Virus record (IMG/VR): IMGVR_UViG_3300047563_000182
Span: 1-33,412 of that record
DNA length: 33,412 nucleotides
From: a virus
Strand: one strand, 5' to 3'
In this document: positions 19,040 through 26,130 of the stretch, one piece after another
Numbering within the stretch: the first letter of the stretch is position 1
How the letters are laid out: the number at the start of each line of letters is the position of its first letter
Notes under the pieces: generated by a model
Database searches by the model: none
Told to the model about the DNA's origin: nothing
What the model saw: only the letters and a program-made list of their open reading frames with translations
Position numbers and translations under genes: made by a program

Positions 19040-19768
19040 ATGCAAGTCGAGTCCAGTCTTCAAGTGGTCAAGGGCCAGTGCATCGTCTATACGGGCGATA
19101 TGTGCAACGCCAGCGGCCGCGGCGCCATTGTGGCCGTGGTGCCGCAAGTGGCACGCCCGGGCGGCCTGGTCGGCCAGATGTTTTCGATGGACTGGAAGGC
19201 CGGCAAGATGGTGCCGGTTGACTCCAGCTTCACGTTCGACGTGGCGCTGGAAGACGGTCGGCTGATCCGCGGCATGTACGTCAGCAGCATCGGCGAAAGC
19301 GGCGGCTGCCGGTTCCGTCTGGTCGAAGGCATGGTCAGCGAAGAAGAGATTGCCGGGCTGCTGGCCGGTGTGGCCCTGAAGAAGGCCAGCGACGAAGCGG
19401 CCGAAAAGGCCAAGAACGAAGCGTTCGCTGCTGCGAAGGCGGTGGCCCTGGAGGCCGGCCTGAAGCTGGGCCTGATCCCCGAAGACAAGTTCCGCGAGAT
19501 GGGCAAGCGGGGCAGCGCCGCGGCCAGCAACATGCGCGCCGAACTGAAGGCGGCCGGCATCAAGGCCCGGGTCAAGCAGGACGGCTACAGCGCGATCAAC
19601 GTCTACGTGGCCAAGGCCGAAGAGAAGGAAGCCGCCAGCGCGATCGCGGACAAGTACGAAGACGGCTACTTCGACGGCATGCAGGACATGCACGTTTCGG
19701 TGCCCAACCCCTGGGGCAGCGCCTTCGGCCAGGTCGACTATGTCTTCTGCTACGTGGAGCGCGAATGA
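19040..19768 (+). CDS. Phage protein with LPD29-like C-terminus
   Basis: A 242-residue protein. The first 100 residues are strand-rich. A Lys/Glu/Ala helical linker (KKASDEAAEKAKNEAFAAAK) follows. The last 80 residues (MRAELKAAGIKARVKQDGYS, AINVYVA, YEDGYFDGMQDMHV) resemble LPD29, a domain of large polyvalent phage and plasmid proteins. AAGGAGA ribosome-binding site, 50 bases downstream of promoter A. Function unknown. Confidence 0.72.
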   Translation: MQVESSLQVVKGQCIVYTGDMCNASGRGAIVAVVPQVARPGGLVGQMFSMDWKAGKMVPVDSSFTFDVALEDGRLIRGMYVSSIGESGGCRFRLVEGMVSEEEIAGLLAGVALKKASDEAAEKAKNEAFAAAKAVALEAGLKLGLIPEDKFREMGKRGSAAASNMRAELKAAGIKARVKQDGYSAINVYVAKAEEKEAASAIADKYEDGYFDGMQDMHVSVPNPWGSAFGQVDYVFCYVERE

Positions 19769-19974
19769 AAGACTACCTGCTGTCTGTGTTCCTTCCCCTG
19801 CCGGCCGGTCACACCTTCGTGCTGGTCTGCCGGGTCAAGGTGGAACAGTCGCTGGCCTGGGTGAAGGCCCACGCCGACGAGATCGCCACGCGGGCGGTGG
19901 CCGATGACAAGGTCGCCCAGAAGATCAACGCGGGCGCTTATGTCGCCCTGAGCGTGGAAGCCGCGCCGGCCTGA
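19765..19974 (+). CDS. Small phage hypothetical protein
   Basis: A 69-residue protein, two predicted strands (YLLSVFLPLPAGHTFVLVCR) then a helix (SLAWVKAHADEIATRAVADD). ATG 19765 overlaps the previous stop by four bases. Promoter B follows its stop directly. No family recognised. Confidence 0.68.
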   Translation: MKDYLLSVFLPLPAGHTFVLVCRVKVEQSLAWVKAHADEIATRAVADDKVAQKINAGAYVALSVEAAPA

Positions 19975-19989
19975 AGTCACAAGTTTTCC

Positions 19990-20018
19990 TTGCGCCTTCC
20001 GCGTCTTTGGCGTACATT
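19990..20018 (+). promoter_or_regulatory. Repeated promoter, copy B
   Basis: -35 TTGCGC (19990-19995), 17-base spacer with TCTTTGGCG, -10 TACATT (20013-20018). The upstream AAGTTTTCCTTG is shared with copy C, so the repeat extends to about 45 bases. Confidence 0.78.
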
Positions 20019-20054
20019 ATCTATATGCCGGGGCGGTCCTGGCGGGAGATGAAG

Positions 20055-20255
20055 ATGGCGGCAAAGGTGGTGATGCTGGTCAGCCCCGAAGGGGAACTTA
20101 TGGGCTGGCGCCGCGAGGTTCCCCGCAGCCTCAAGGCTGCATGGCGCGAGGCCGTGAGCGAAGCACTCAAGGCCGGCGCCGAAGTCTGGGAGTGCGCATC
20201 GCGCAAGCGCGTGATCCCGTGGGACGGCCGGATGTCGGCACTCAAGCTGCGGTGA
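20055..20255 (+). CDS. Small phage hypothetical protein
   Basis: A 66-residue protein (MAAKVVMLVSPEGELMGWRR...) with a short strand start and a helix (LKAAWREAVSEALKAGAEVW). ATG 20055 has GGGAG six bases upstream, which favours it over ATG 20049 and over the earlier ATG that would lie inside promoter B. Function unknown. Confidence 0.66.
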   Translation: MAAKVVMLVSPEGELMGWRREVPRSLKAAWREAVSEALKAGAEVWECASRKRVIPWDGRMSALKLR

Positions 20256-20303
20256 GCAGCGTCCAGCCCTGCGGCTGGCCAGTGTTCACGAAAGGAGAAC
20301 GGA

Positions 20304-20639
20304 ATGGGCTGGACTGTTTTGAACAAGGCACCCGCTGAAGGCTGGAAATCCTTCCTGGATGCGAACTACGCAAGCGCCGAAACGAAGGTGCTGCGGTCGC
20401 AGATCGTTGGCGGCGTCTACTACGCGGCGGTCAAGTGCGCCAGCGGTTCGGTCGTCGCGATCGTCACGCTGATCGAGGGCGGCGGCTGGAAGACGATGGA
20501 CGAGAGCATGGGCCCGTACTACTACGACTGCCCGGCTTCGGTGCTGTCGCTGCTGACGCCGACGAAGTACGAATCGGCCCTGAAGTGGCGTGCGAAGTGC
20601 GGCATGGTCGACATCGCGCAGCAGCTGGAGCTTTGCTGA
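20304..20639 (+). CDS. DUF6927-like phage protein
   Basis: A 111-residue protein of a widespread phage and plasmid family (DUF6927 from memory). Conserved parts: GWTVLNKAPAEGWKSFLDAN, SQIVGGVYYAAVKCA, then KTMDESMGPYYYDCPASVLS and the end WRAKCGMVDIAQQ. Strong AAAGGAGAA ribosome-binding site. Role unknown. Confidence 0.82.
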   Translation: MGWTVLNKAPAEGWKSFLDANYASAETKVLRSQIVGGVYYAAVKCASGSVVAIVTLIEGGGWKTMDESMGPYYYDCPASVLSLLTPTKYESALKWRAKCGMVDIAQQLELC

Positions 20640-20821
20640 TGCCGGCCGACATGGGCCAGGCCCGGCTTGACGCGCTGCGCCAGTCCTTTGAGCGCCTGGT
20701 CGGCGATCGCGATTCCTACGGCCTGAAGCGCTCGCGCCGCGGCACCTACGTGAACCCGGCGATCGCGCGAGACTGGAAGTGGTTTCAACTTGGCGCAGCT
20801 GCGCAGAAAGGATTCCCGTGA
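20639..20821 (+). CDS. Small phage protein
   Basis: A 60-residue protein with an N-terminal helix and a conserved-looking GTYVNPAIARDWKWFQLGAA end, a phrase common near the termini of phage accessory proteins. ATG 20639 shares one base with the preceding TGA; the stop overlaps the next GTG. Confidence 0.7.
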   Translation: MPADMGQARLDALRQSFERLVGDRDSYGLKRSRRGTYVNPAIARDWKWFQLGAAAQKGFP

Positions 20822-21675
20822 GCACAACCGAACTGGTCCCCAGCGTCAGCATTGCCAACATGGTCAACCAGCGCGCGGCCGTCATGGCGCGCCTGGAGCA
20901 GGCCGCCGACCTGATCCGCGAAGCGCACGGCATCGCCGTCGAAGCGCACCTGGGCATGCCCCGCCTGACGGTGGCCACCGGCTTGTCCCGCGGATCCAGC
21001 GAACGCAGCATCGCCGGCGCCCGGCTGAAAGCCCCGAGCCGCGACGGCAGCACCTATGAACAGGATGAGTCCGACCGCGGCGAAGTGGCGAAGATGTTCC
21101 GCCTGGGCGTCGATGCGTCGGCCTGGCAGTACCTGATGCACGAATCCGGCCTGCGGTCGCTCATGGACCAGAAGGCCCGCGAGACCTGGGACAAGGCCAT
21201 CATGGACGGTGACATTCCAGAGCTCACCGATGCCAACATCCGCAGCACCTTCAAGATGCTGCACGACGGCCGCGGCGATATGTTCGAACGCGGCGTGATC
21301 GCGTGCTTCAAGTCTCTGGCCTGGTGCTACAAAACCAACCTGCCGCAGAAGTTCGGCAAGCGCATCGTGGTCAATTACCTGACCAGCGGCTGGAGCAGCG
21401 GCAAGACCGACCACATGGACGACCTGATGCGGGTCCTGAGCGTGCTGGACGGCAAGCCGGAGCCCGACTACCGCGGCGGGATCTATGCGCTGCTGCGCCA
21501 GGGCGGTCTGAGCGGCTGGCCCAGCAAGGCCGGCCAGGTGGAGAACGCCTACATGGTGATCAAGACCTTCAAGAACGGCAACGGCCACGTGACCTTCAAG
21601 CGCCTGGACCTGGTCGACAAGATGAACCTGATCATCGCGAAGCACTACCCCGGAGCGCTGCCGGCTCCGAAATAG
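20818..21675 (+). CDS. DUF4942 family protein
   Basis: A 285-residue protein of the DUF4942 family, which is frequent on plasmids and phages. Visible signature pieces are FRLGVDASAWQYLMHESGLR, SLMDQKARETWDKAIMDGDI, FERGVIACFKSLAWCYKTN and KRIVVNYLTSG, followed by a C-terminal KTFKNGNGHVTFKRLDLVDK. Function unknown. GTG 20818 overlaps the previous stop by four bases. Promoter C lies just after its stop. Confidence 0.87.
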   Translation: MSTTELVPSVSIANMVNQRAAVMARLEQAADLIREAHGIAVEAHLGMPRLTVATGLSRGSSERSIAGARLKAPSRDGSTYEQDESDRGEVAKMFRLGVDASAWQYLMHESGLRSLMDQKARETWDKAIMDGDIPELTDANIRSTFKMLHDGRGDMFERGVIACFKSLAWCYKTNLPQKFGKRIVVNYLTSGWSSGKTDHMDDLMRVLSVLDGKPEPDYRGGIYALLRQGGLSGWPSKAGQVENAYMVIKTFKNGNGHVTFKRLDLVDKMNLIIAKHYPGALPAPK

Positions 21676-21688
21676 TCGCAAGTTTTCC

Positions 21689-21717
21689 TTGTGTTCCGGC
21701 CGTCTTTGGCGTACATT
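21689..21717 (+). promoter_or_regulatory. Repeated promoter, copy C
   Basis: -35 TTGTGT (21689-21694), 17-base spacer ending GTCTTTGGCG, -10 TACATT (21712-21717). It shares AAGTTTTCCTTG upstream and ATTAT.TAT downstream with copy B. The likely 5' leader contains a CCGCGACGGTCGCGG hairpin. Confidence 0.78.
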
Positions 21718-21756
21718 ATTTATGTGCGCCGCGACGGTCGCGGTAAGGGGAACGAG

Positions 21757-22005
21757 ATGGCAAAGCAGGAATGGCGGATGGCCCAGCGGGTCAAGCCCGT
21801 CGGCGTGGCCGGCATCGAAGCGATCATCAAGATCGCCGAAGAGGGTTTCGGCAAGGTCAACGAAGTCGCGGTCGACAGCTTCAGCGCCAGCGCCGTGAAG
21901 GCGGTGTGGGCCGGCCTGAACGAGGCCAACAAGGCGAAGCTGGCGGCCCTGCCGGTGGTGCGGGTCTGTGAGATCAGCCTGAAGCTGTGCCGGGTGGCAG
22001 CATGA
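21757..22005 (+). CDS. Small phage hypothetical protein
   Basis: An 82-residue helical protein (GVAGIEAIIKIAEEGFGKVN, SASAVKAVWAGLNEANKAKL). ATG 21757 has AAGGGGA upstream; the longer frame would begin inside promoter C. Its stop overlaps the ATG at 22002. Function unknown. Confidence 0.68.
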   Translation: MAKQEWRMAQRVKPVGVAGIEAIIKIAEEGFGKVNEVAVDSFSASAVKAVWAGLNEANKAKLAALPVVRVCEISLKLCRVAA

Positions 22006-22513
22006 AGTATTCGAAGAGAAGGCCCAGAAGATCATCGCCTGGGTCATGGCCGAGTTCGGCGCGAAGGCCGACCACAGTGACTTCGAATTCAACGCGCTGC
22101 AGTTGCTGGAGCGGGAGCGGGCGCAACCCACGCGGTTCGCGATCCTGACGGCCCTGGTCGGCGTTTACGACAAGGCCTTCGAAGAGCGCGTGAAGCGTGA
22201 GGCGATGGTGAACGAGTGGGTCGGCCAGGCCGGCCAACGCCGCGACTTCGAAGCGGTGTTCTCCGGCTGCCACAGCTTCGATACGGACTATGGCTGGATG
22301 TGCATCGCCAGGTTCTACACGCCCGAAGGCCTGCTGGTCTACAAGGGCGCGACGGTCTGGTGGGAAGCGAAGGAAGGCGACACGGTCAAGTTCAAGGCCT
22401 CGATCAAGGCGCACGCCGACTGGAAGGGCCAGAAGCAAACGCTAATCCTTCGCGCGAAGCAACTGGGCGCGGCGATCGCGGCGCCGGCGGCTGAAGAAAA
22501 CGCTTGCGCCTAA
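22002..22513 (+). pseudogene. Phage gene with an apparent one-base deletion near its start
   Basis: ATG 22002 overlaps the preceding stop in the usual ATGA way, but its frame soon becomes Arg/Ser-rich. The conserved-looking product (VFEEKAQKIIAWVMAEFGAK onward, ending TLILRAKQLGAAIAAPAAEE) continues in another frame. Adding one A to the ATGAAG at 22002 would give an uninterrupted protein beginning MKVFEEK. Either the gene has a one-base loss or the sequence has an error in the A run. Without repair, the first in-frame ATG is 22046, with no ribosome-binding site, giving 155 residues. Family not recognised. Confidence 0.6.
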
Positions 22514-22532
22514 CGCATCATTGGCGTACATT
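22504..22532 (+). promoter_or_regulatory. Repeated promoter, copy D
   Basis: -35 TTGCGC (22504-22509), 17-base spacer ending TTGGCG, -10 TACATT (22527-22532). The -35 lies inside the last codons of the preceding gene. It shares TGGTGTGGGTTG just downstream with copy A. Confidence 0.75.
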
Positions 22533-22581
22533 AATGGTGTGGGTTGGAGATGTCCTCCGGCCCGGTTCCCTGGAGATCGAG

Positions 22582-22845
22582 ATGGCCTACTACCTTGTCA
22601 AGCACCACAGCGGCGGCGCCGCTGGTGAGGCGGCCGCTGCGGTGATCGTCGCGGAGATGGAAGCGGCCGGCCTGCTGGGCGTGGCGCGGTTCGTGCCGGA
22701 AGTCGGCGGCGGCGCCTGGGTCGAGTTGGTGCGGAGCGAAGCGGAGATCGCGGAAGTGGTGGCCATGGAATTCGCGCTGGGTGAATACCTGGTGGCGATC
22801 GCGGCCGCGAAGAAGAGCGCGAAGGCTGCTCTGGCGGCGGCCTGA
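22582..22845 (+). CDS. Small Ala-rich phage protein
   Basis: An 87-residue protein beginning MAYYLVKHHSGGAAGEAAAA, with a Val/Glu middle and a Lys/Ala helical tail. The ATG has GGAGA seven bases upstream and lies 50 bases after promoter D. No family recognised. Confidence 0.65.
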   Translation: MAYYLVKHHSGGAAGEAAAAVIVAEMEAAGLLGVARFVPEVGGGAWVELVRSEAEIAEVVAMEFALGEYLVAIAAAKKSAKAALAAA

Positions 22846-22864
22846 ACCCTGGAAGGAGAGCGGG

Positions 22865-23089
22865 ATGTGCAAGAAAGTGTCCTACGTCGCGAAGAGCGGC
22901 GCGAAGCAGTGGAAGCCGTCGCTGGCCTGGGCGATGAAGTCTGCCGAACGGTCTGAAGGATTCTGCCTGGCCTGCGGTGAAGTGGCTGACGGCGTCGAGC
23001 CCGATGCCCGGAAGTACGAATGCGAGTGCTGCGGCGCCGCGAAGGTCTACGGCGGCGAAGAGCTCGCGCTGATGGGTCTGGTTCACTAA
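22865..23089 (+). CDS. Small zinc-ribbon phage protein
   Basis: A 74-residue protein with two cysteine pairs (FCLACGEVADG and YECECCGAAKVYGG) forming a plausible zinc ribbon after a basic N-terminus (MCKKVSYVAKSGAKQ). AAGGAGAG ribosome-binding site. A related CxxCG...CxCCG arrangement occurs in many short phage proteins of unknown role. Confidence 0.75.
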   Translation: MCKKVSYVAKSGAKQWKPSLAWAMKSAERSEGFCLACGEVADGVEPDARKYECECCGAAKVYGGEELALMGLVH

Positions 23090-23105
23090 CCTGAAGGAGA
23101 TCGAG

Positions 23106-23414
23106 ATGTTCAACCAAGTGTCAGCAAACATCGCCGCCCAGAAGCAGGCCGGCCTGTTCGAAGACAGCGCCGAAGACTTCGCGCTGGTGGCGCAGGACAA
23201 GAAGGGCAACGATGTCGAAGCCGAAGCGGTCGCCGCGGCGCCTGCAGGGTTCAAGGCGGTCGACGCAGCCGACCCGGAAAAGCCGTGTGTCGGGTGCGCT
23301 TTCTGGGCGTCGCGGAATGGGTCCTGGGCCGGATGCGACAAGCCGATCGGCGCGTGCGGCTGCGCCCCCTTCAGCCGGGACGATGGCCGGCTGGTGATCT
23401 TCGTGAAGGCGTGA
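23106..23414 (+). CDS. Cys-rich phage hypothetical protein
   Basis: A 102-residue protein: an acidic N-terminal half (FEDSAEDFALVAQDKKGND) and a C-terminal Cys-rich unit (EKPCVGCAFWASRNGSWAGC, GACGCAPF) with five cysteines, likely a metal site. GAAGGAGA ribosome-binding site, 16 bases after the previous stop. Function unknown. Confidence 0.68.
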   Translation: MFNQVSANIAAQKQAGLFEDSAEDFALVAQDKKGNDVEAEAVAAAPAGFKAVDAADPEKPCVGCAFWASRNGSWAGCDKPIGACGCAPFSRDDGRLVIFVKA

Positions 23415-23421
23415 CTACAGC

Positions 23422-23441
23422 AGCCTGCCCGGCGGCAGGCT
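23422..23441 (+). terminator. Short hairpin between small genes
   Basis: AGCCTGCC (23422-23429) pairs perfectly with GGCAGGCT (23434-23441) around CGGC. The following CTTGTGG has only a weak T content, so it may attenuate or protect mRNA rather than terminate fully. Confidence 0.45.
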
Positions 23442-23466
23442 CTTGTGGTCGAACTAGGAGAGCAAC

Positions 23467-23712
23467 ATGGGCGAGAAGAAAGTCAGCGCGCTGGCCGAAG
23501 GCCTGGCAGGCGCGATCAAGATGCAGCGCGAGCGCCAGGGCAAGCCGGATCGCGGCTTCGGCAGCTGGCGGGCGCCGAACGACAGTGCCGGCATGCTGTT
23601 CTACCTGGCCGGCTACCTGAACAAGCAGGACCCGGAAGCCAGCGCGCTGCTGCAGGAGATTGGCAACATGGTCCGCGAAGAGCTTGCGGCCGCGAAGGGA
23701 GTGGCGGCATGA
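23467..23712 (+). CDS. Small phage hypothetical protein
   Basis: An 81-residue protein with an N-terminal helix and the piece RGFGSWRAPNDSAGMLFYLA, then a second helix. AGGAGAG ribosome-binding site. It is coupled to the next gene by a four-base overlap. Not recognised. Confidence 0.7.
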   Translation: MGEKKVSALAEGLAGAIKMQRERQGKPDRGFGSWRAPNDSAGMLFYLAGYLNKQDPEASALLQEIGNMVREELAAAKGVAA

Positions 23713-23897
23713 AGGTCTACGTGGCAGGCGCCGGCAAAGACGCCGGCAAGGGCCTTCTGGTGGACGTGGGCGCCATCAAGGGAGCGGAGCGGTGGACGCG
23801 GGACCGCCGCGAGGCGATGCATCTGACGCAGGCCCAGGCCCGCAAAGTGATCGATGTCTTGCGCCGGGCCGGCATCACGGCCGCGGCAAGTTCCTGA
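23709..23897 (+). CDS. Small phage hypothetical protein
   Basis: A 62-residue protein: MKVYVAGAGKDAGKGLLVDV, then a basic helix (LTQAQARKVIDVLRRAGI). The start overlaps the previous stop. The two-strand plus helix outline could suit a small RNA- or DNA-binding unit, but there is no recognised family. Confidence 0.68.
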   Translation: MKVYVAGAGKDAGKGLLVDVGAIKGAERWTRDRREAMHLTQAQARKVIDVLRRAGITAAASS

Positions 23898-23910
23898 AAG
23901 GCGCAGCAGC

Positions 23911-24096
23911 ATGAAGACCTACATCGTCACGGTCCAACAGACCGAGACCCGGAAGTTCACCTTCAAGGCCGCCAGCGAGGCGGAAGCGAAGGCCAAAGCC
24001 GAAGCGTGGAACGAGAGCCCCACGGGCGACTGCCCCGAAGGCTGCGACGACTATGACTTCGGCTTCGTCAGCGACACCATCGTGGAGGAAGCATGA
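23911..24096 (+). CDS. Small phage hypothetical protein
   Basis: A 61-residue protein beginning MKTYIVTVQQTETRKFTFKA, then a helix and an acidic Cys-containing end (GDCPEGCDDYDFGF). The layout is that of a family of short phage proteins with a beta-alpha core. Its stop overlaps the next ATG. Confidence 0.7.
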   Translation: MKTYIVTVQQTETRKFTFKAASEAEAKAKAEAWNESPTGDCPEGCDDYDFGFVSDTIVEEA

Positions 24097-24335
24097 GCGG
24101 CAACCTGATCAAGTTCATGGGCGTGCTGGCCGACCAGTACGCCGTCCTGTTCAAGGAACAGCCCCAGGTCTACAGCCTGGCCGCGCAGCGCTACAGCCCG
24201 TCGGGCCTGGCCGAAAAGATGACGATGAGCCTGAAGAAGCGCGAAGGCGACAAGGACGGCGAAGGCATCAAGCGCACGTGCAAGGCGCTGGGCATCCCGC
24301 ACACCTACAAAGCGATCGAAGCGTACCTGCTATGA
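24093..24335 (+). CDS. Phage hypothetical protein
   Basis: An 80-residue protein of a family I have seen in many phages, with the C-terminal signature KDGEGIKRTCKALGIPHTYK. The N-terminus (MSGNLIKFMGVLADQYAVLF) is helical. Coupled by overlaps to both neighbours. Function unknown. Confidence 0.78.
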   Translation: MSGNLIKFMGVLADQYAVLFKEQPQVYSLAAQRYSPSGLAEKMTMSLKKREGDKDGEGIKRTCKALGIPHTYKAIEAYLL

Positions 24336-24655
24336 GCGACTTCCTAAACCAGGCCGGTCAGATCGCCGGCGCTCTGCGCTTCGCGCTGAAGTCCGCGATC
24401 ACGGAAGTCGGTGCCGTCGAAGCCCTGGCCCTGCGGCCGCTGTCGGCCACCGCGGCGCAGCTGGAAGCGGATCTGCTGGCGCTGCTGGCAGCCCAGGAGC
24501 GCGACAAGCCGCGCCAGGTCGGTTTCATGTACGCCGATGATGCGGCACAATTACCGGTCGTCGGCCGCGCCTTCGTTTACCTGGAGCGGCAGGCCTTCAC
24601 CGTCAGTCAGGACCCCGGCTGCACCCCTGTATTCACCCGTGAGAACGCATCATGA
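24332..24655 (+). CDS. Phage hypothetical protein
   Basis: A 107-residue protein with a long helical first part (AGQIAGALRFALKSAITEVG, AQLEADLLALLAAQERDKPR) and a strand-rich end (VGRAFVYLERQAFTVSQDPG). Overlaps the previous and next genes by four bases. No family recognised. Confidence 0.7.
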   Translation: MSDFLNQAGQIAGALRFALKSAITEVGAVEALALRPLSATAAQLEADLLALLAAQERDKPRQVGFMYADDAAQLPVVGRAFVYLERQAFTVSQDPGCTPVFTRENAS

Positions 24656-24825
24656 ACAAGACCGAAGAAAAGCAGGAGCGCCTGAAGCCTGGCCCGAAGC
24701 CGCTGCCGCCGGAGTACCTGCGCACCGGCCGCCTGAGCATGCGCACGTACCCGGACATCGAGGCGAAGGCGCGCCGGCTGGGCACGGAGCGGGTCGAAGA
24801 GATGATCAGGCGGGCCAAAGAATGA
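24652..24825 (+). CDS. Small basic phage protein, last clear gene of the plus operon
   Basis: A 57-residue protein: KPGPKPLPPEYLRTGRLSMR then a helix (IEAKARRLGTERVEEMIRRA). Start overlaps the previous stop. Two further tiny frames (10 and 14 codons) follow before the terminator and are not annotated. Function unknown. Confidence 0.65.
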   Translation: MNKTEEKQERLKPGPKPLPPEYLRTGRLSMRTYPDIEAKARRLGTERVEEMIRRAKE

Positions 24826-24926
24826 ACACGGCCGCGGTGGAGCCGACCAGATGAGCATTGACCCCCTAACTGACCGCGATCTGCAGGCCTGGTGATCACG
24901 GGCGTGCGGAAGCCATAGCATCCGCC

Positions 24927-24960
24927 AGGCCGGCCGCCCATGAGGGCGCCGGCCTTTGGT
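24927..24960 (+). terminator. Terminator of the plus-strand operon
   Basis: A strong GC hairpin: AGGCCGG, one unpaired base, CGCCC, loop ATGA, GGGCG, CCGGCCT, then TTTGGTT overlapping the last stem base. It sits between the end of the plus-strand genes and the convergent minus-strand HNH-like gene. Confidence 0.75.
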
Positions 24961-24974
24961 TCCACGTTCAACAA

Positions 24975-25292
24975 TTACGCCGGGCTAACGGTCAAGGCGG
25001 CCGCCATCGCCTTGTGGTGCGCCATGTGGCACGAACGACACAGCCACCGGATCTGCAGCGGCTTGTCATAGTCGTCATGGTGCATCTGGGCCTTTTCGGC
25101 GTTGCACGCTTCGCACGGCTGCCGTTGCAGCTTCCCGCGCCGCAGGTACATCCCGGCGTAGCTCCTGGCATTGTCTTTCTTGGCCTGCTCAGGAGTCAGC
25201 GGATGGTCCTTGCGCCAGGCGCGCATATACACAGCCTGGCACGGGTTGCACTTCTTCATGCCAGGACCGTTCGGAGCGCCGCACTTGCACAT
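24975..25292 (-). CDS. HNH-like zinc protein
   Basis: A 105-residue protein. An N-terminal knuckle (CKCGAPNGPGMKKCNPCQAV) is followed by YMRAWRKDHPLTPEQAKKDN and a C-terminal HNH-like site: CEACNAEKAQMHHDDYDKPL then WLCRSCHMAHH. This combination is common in phages and usually annotated as a putative HNH endonuclease. It is the last gene of the late minus-strand block and faces the plus-strand operon. Confidence 0.82.
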   Translation of the reverse strand: MCKCGAPNGPGMKKCNPCQAVYMRAWRKDHPLTPEQAKKDNARSYAGMYLRRGKLQRQPCEACNAEKAQMHHDDYDKPLQIRWLCRSCHMAHHKAMAAALTVSPA

Positions 25293-25474
25293 GCCGAGAA
25301 TTCTACGGCAACAATGCCATCCGGCCTACTTGCACCAAGTGCGACCGCATAGCACAATTCGTGCCTAGCGCGAAAGTCGCACGCCGCGCGTGCAAAAGGG
25401 CTGGCCGGCAGGCAGGCCCGGATTCCCCGAACGGGCAAGCTGACGATACGGTCGCCCGCGCGCCATGGCCAGGA
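25293..25474 (-). other. Non-coding gap after the lysis module
   Basis: No supported gene. The stretch separates the lysis-module hairpin from the HNH-like gene. A TAGAAT close to the HNH start is too near the ATG to be a good -10, and I found no matching -35. Confidence 0.5.
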
Positions 25475-25509
25475 ACGGCCCCGGATGCTCTGCAGGCACC
25501 CGGGGCCGT
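25475..25509 (-). terminator. Hairpin after the lysis module
   Basis: A perfect ten-base stem, ACGGCCCCGG/CCGGGGCCGT, with a 15-base loop and TTCC after it on the minus strand. It lies just after the small membrane gene at 25517-25621. The T run is short, so termination may be partial. Confidence 0.6.
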
Positions 25510-25516
25510 GTCCTTT

Positions 25517-25621
25517 CTACCGGCGCTGCGCGCAGAGATCCCGGACCAGGATGGCCAGCGCCAGCAGCACCAGCGGCGGCATCAGCAGGACACCAAGCAA
25601 CAGGCGGCCATCTGCTTTCAC
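25517..25621 (-). CDS. Small membrane protein after Rz
   Basis: A 34-residue protein, mostly one transmembrane segment (LLLGVLLMPPLVLLALAILV) with a basic Cys-containing tail. GTG 25621 overlaps the Rz stop (GTGA). It ends just before the hairpin that closes the module. The position suggests a lysis accessory role; there is no family match. Confidence 0.55.
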   Translation of the reverse strand: MKADGRLLLGVLLMPPLVLLALAILVRDLCAQRR

Positions 25622-26130
25622 GGCGCGGCCGCCTTCACGGCGCTGTCGTAACTGGCTTCGCAGGCTTGTCCTGCAACCCTGGCGCGGTCAGCGGCGGCAG
25701 CAATTCGTCCAGCAGCGTCGAAAGCCCGGCTGAGCAACTGGGGACACAGATCGGGTCCGGCTTCGGCTGGCGCGCTTGCGCCGGCAGTGGCGGCGGCGGC
25801 ACTGCGACGCTGAGCGGCGCGGTAGCGTTCAGGCAGCCCTGCAAGAGCAGCGGTGACAGCCAGGCGAGCGCGGTCAGCGGCAGCGGTTTGTTCTTCAGCG
25901 GCATGGATGGCCTCCTGTTGGCCAGCAATGGCCCGGGTCAGCGTGGTGACGGTGGTCTGTGCGGCCGCCAGGCGCAGGTCGGCGAGTTCCTGCACGGCCT
26001 TCAGCTTCCCGGCGTGCTCGGTGGCCGCCTGGTGGCGCTGGAAGGCACCCCAGGCCAGCGCGGCGGCCAAAGCCCAGGCCAGCATGGGCACGCGGCCCAG
26101 CAAGGCACGGATGGCGGTCCAGGCGATCAA
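25618..26130 (-). CDS. Rz: i-spanin (Rz)
   Basis: A 170-residue protein with an N-terminal membrane segment (VPMLAWALAAALAWGAF) followed by a long periplasmic coiled coil (LKAVQELADLRLAAAQTTVT, AGQQEAIHAAEEQTAAADRA), the standard inner-membrane spanin. It pairs with Rz1 to fuse inner and outer membranes at lysis. The first codon appears to be TTG at 26130, overlapping the endolysin stop; ATG 26085 is an alternative that would cut the anchor. Rz1 is nested in another frame. Confidence 0.88.
   Translation of the reverse strand: MIAWTAIRALLGRVPMLAWALAAALAWGAFQRHQAATEHAGKLKAVQELADLRLAAAQTTVTTLTRAIAGQQEAIHAAEEQTAAADRARLAVTAALAGLPERYRAAQRRSAAAATAGASAPAEAGPDLCPQLLSRAFDAAGRIAAAADRARVAGQACEASYDSAVKAAAP
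25635..25904 (-). CDS. Rz1: o-spanin (Rz1), nested inside Rz
   Basis: An 89-residue outer-membrane lipoprotein with a signal peptide and lipobox (LAWLSPLLLQGC), followed by a Pro-rich stretch (SVAVPPPPLPAQARQPKPDP) typical of Rz1. It lies completely within the Rz gene in a different frame, as in lambda. ATG 25904 gives a normal signal peptide length; the in-frame ATG at 25928 is less likely. Confidence 0.88.
   Translation of the reverse strand: MPLKNKPLPLTALAWLSPLLLQGCLNATAPLSVAVPPPPLPAQARQPKPDPICVPSCSAGLSTLLDELLPPLTAPGLQDKPAKPVTTAP

Noticed and set aside
20785-22131. Minus-strand frame of 448 codons opposite the DUF4942 gene
   Set aside because: Runs across three plus-strand genes and a promoter; composition is that of a high-GC antisense frame.
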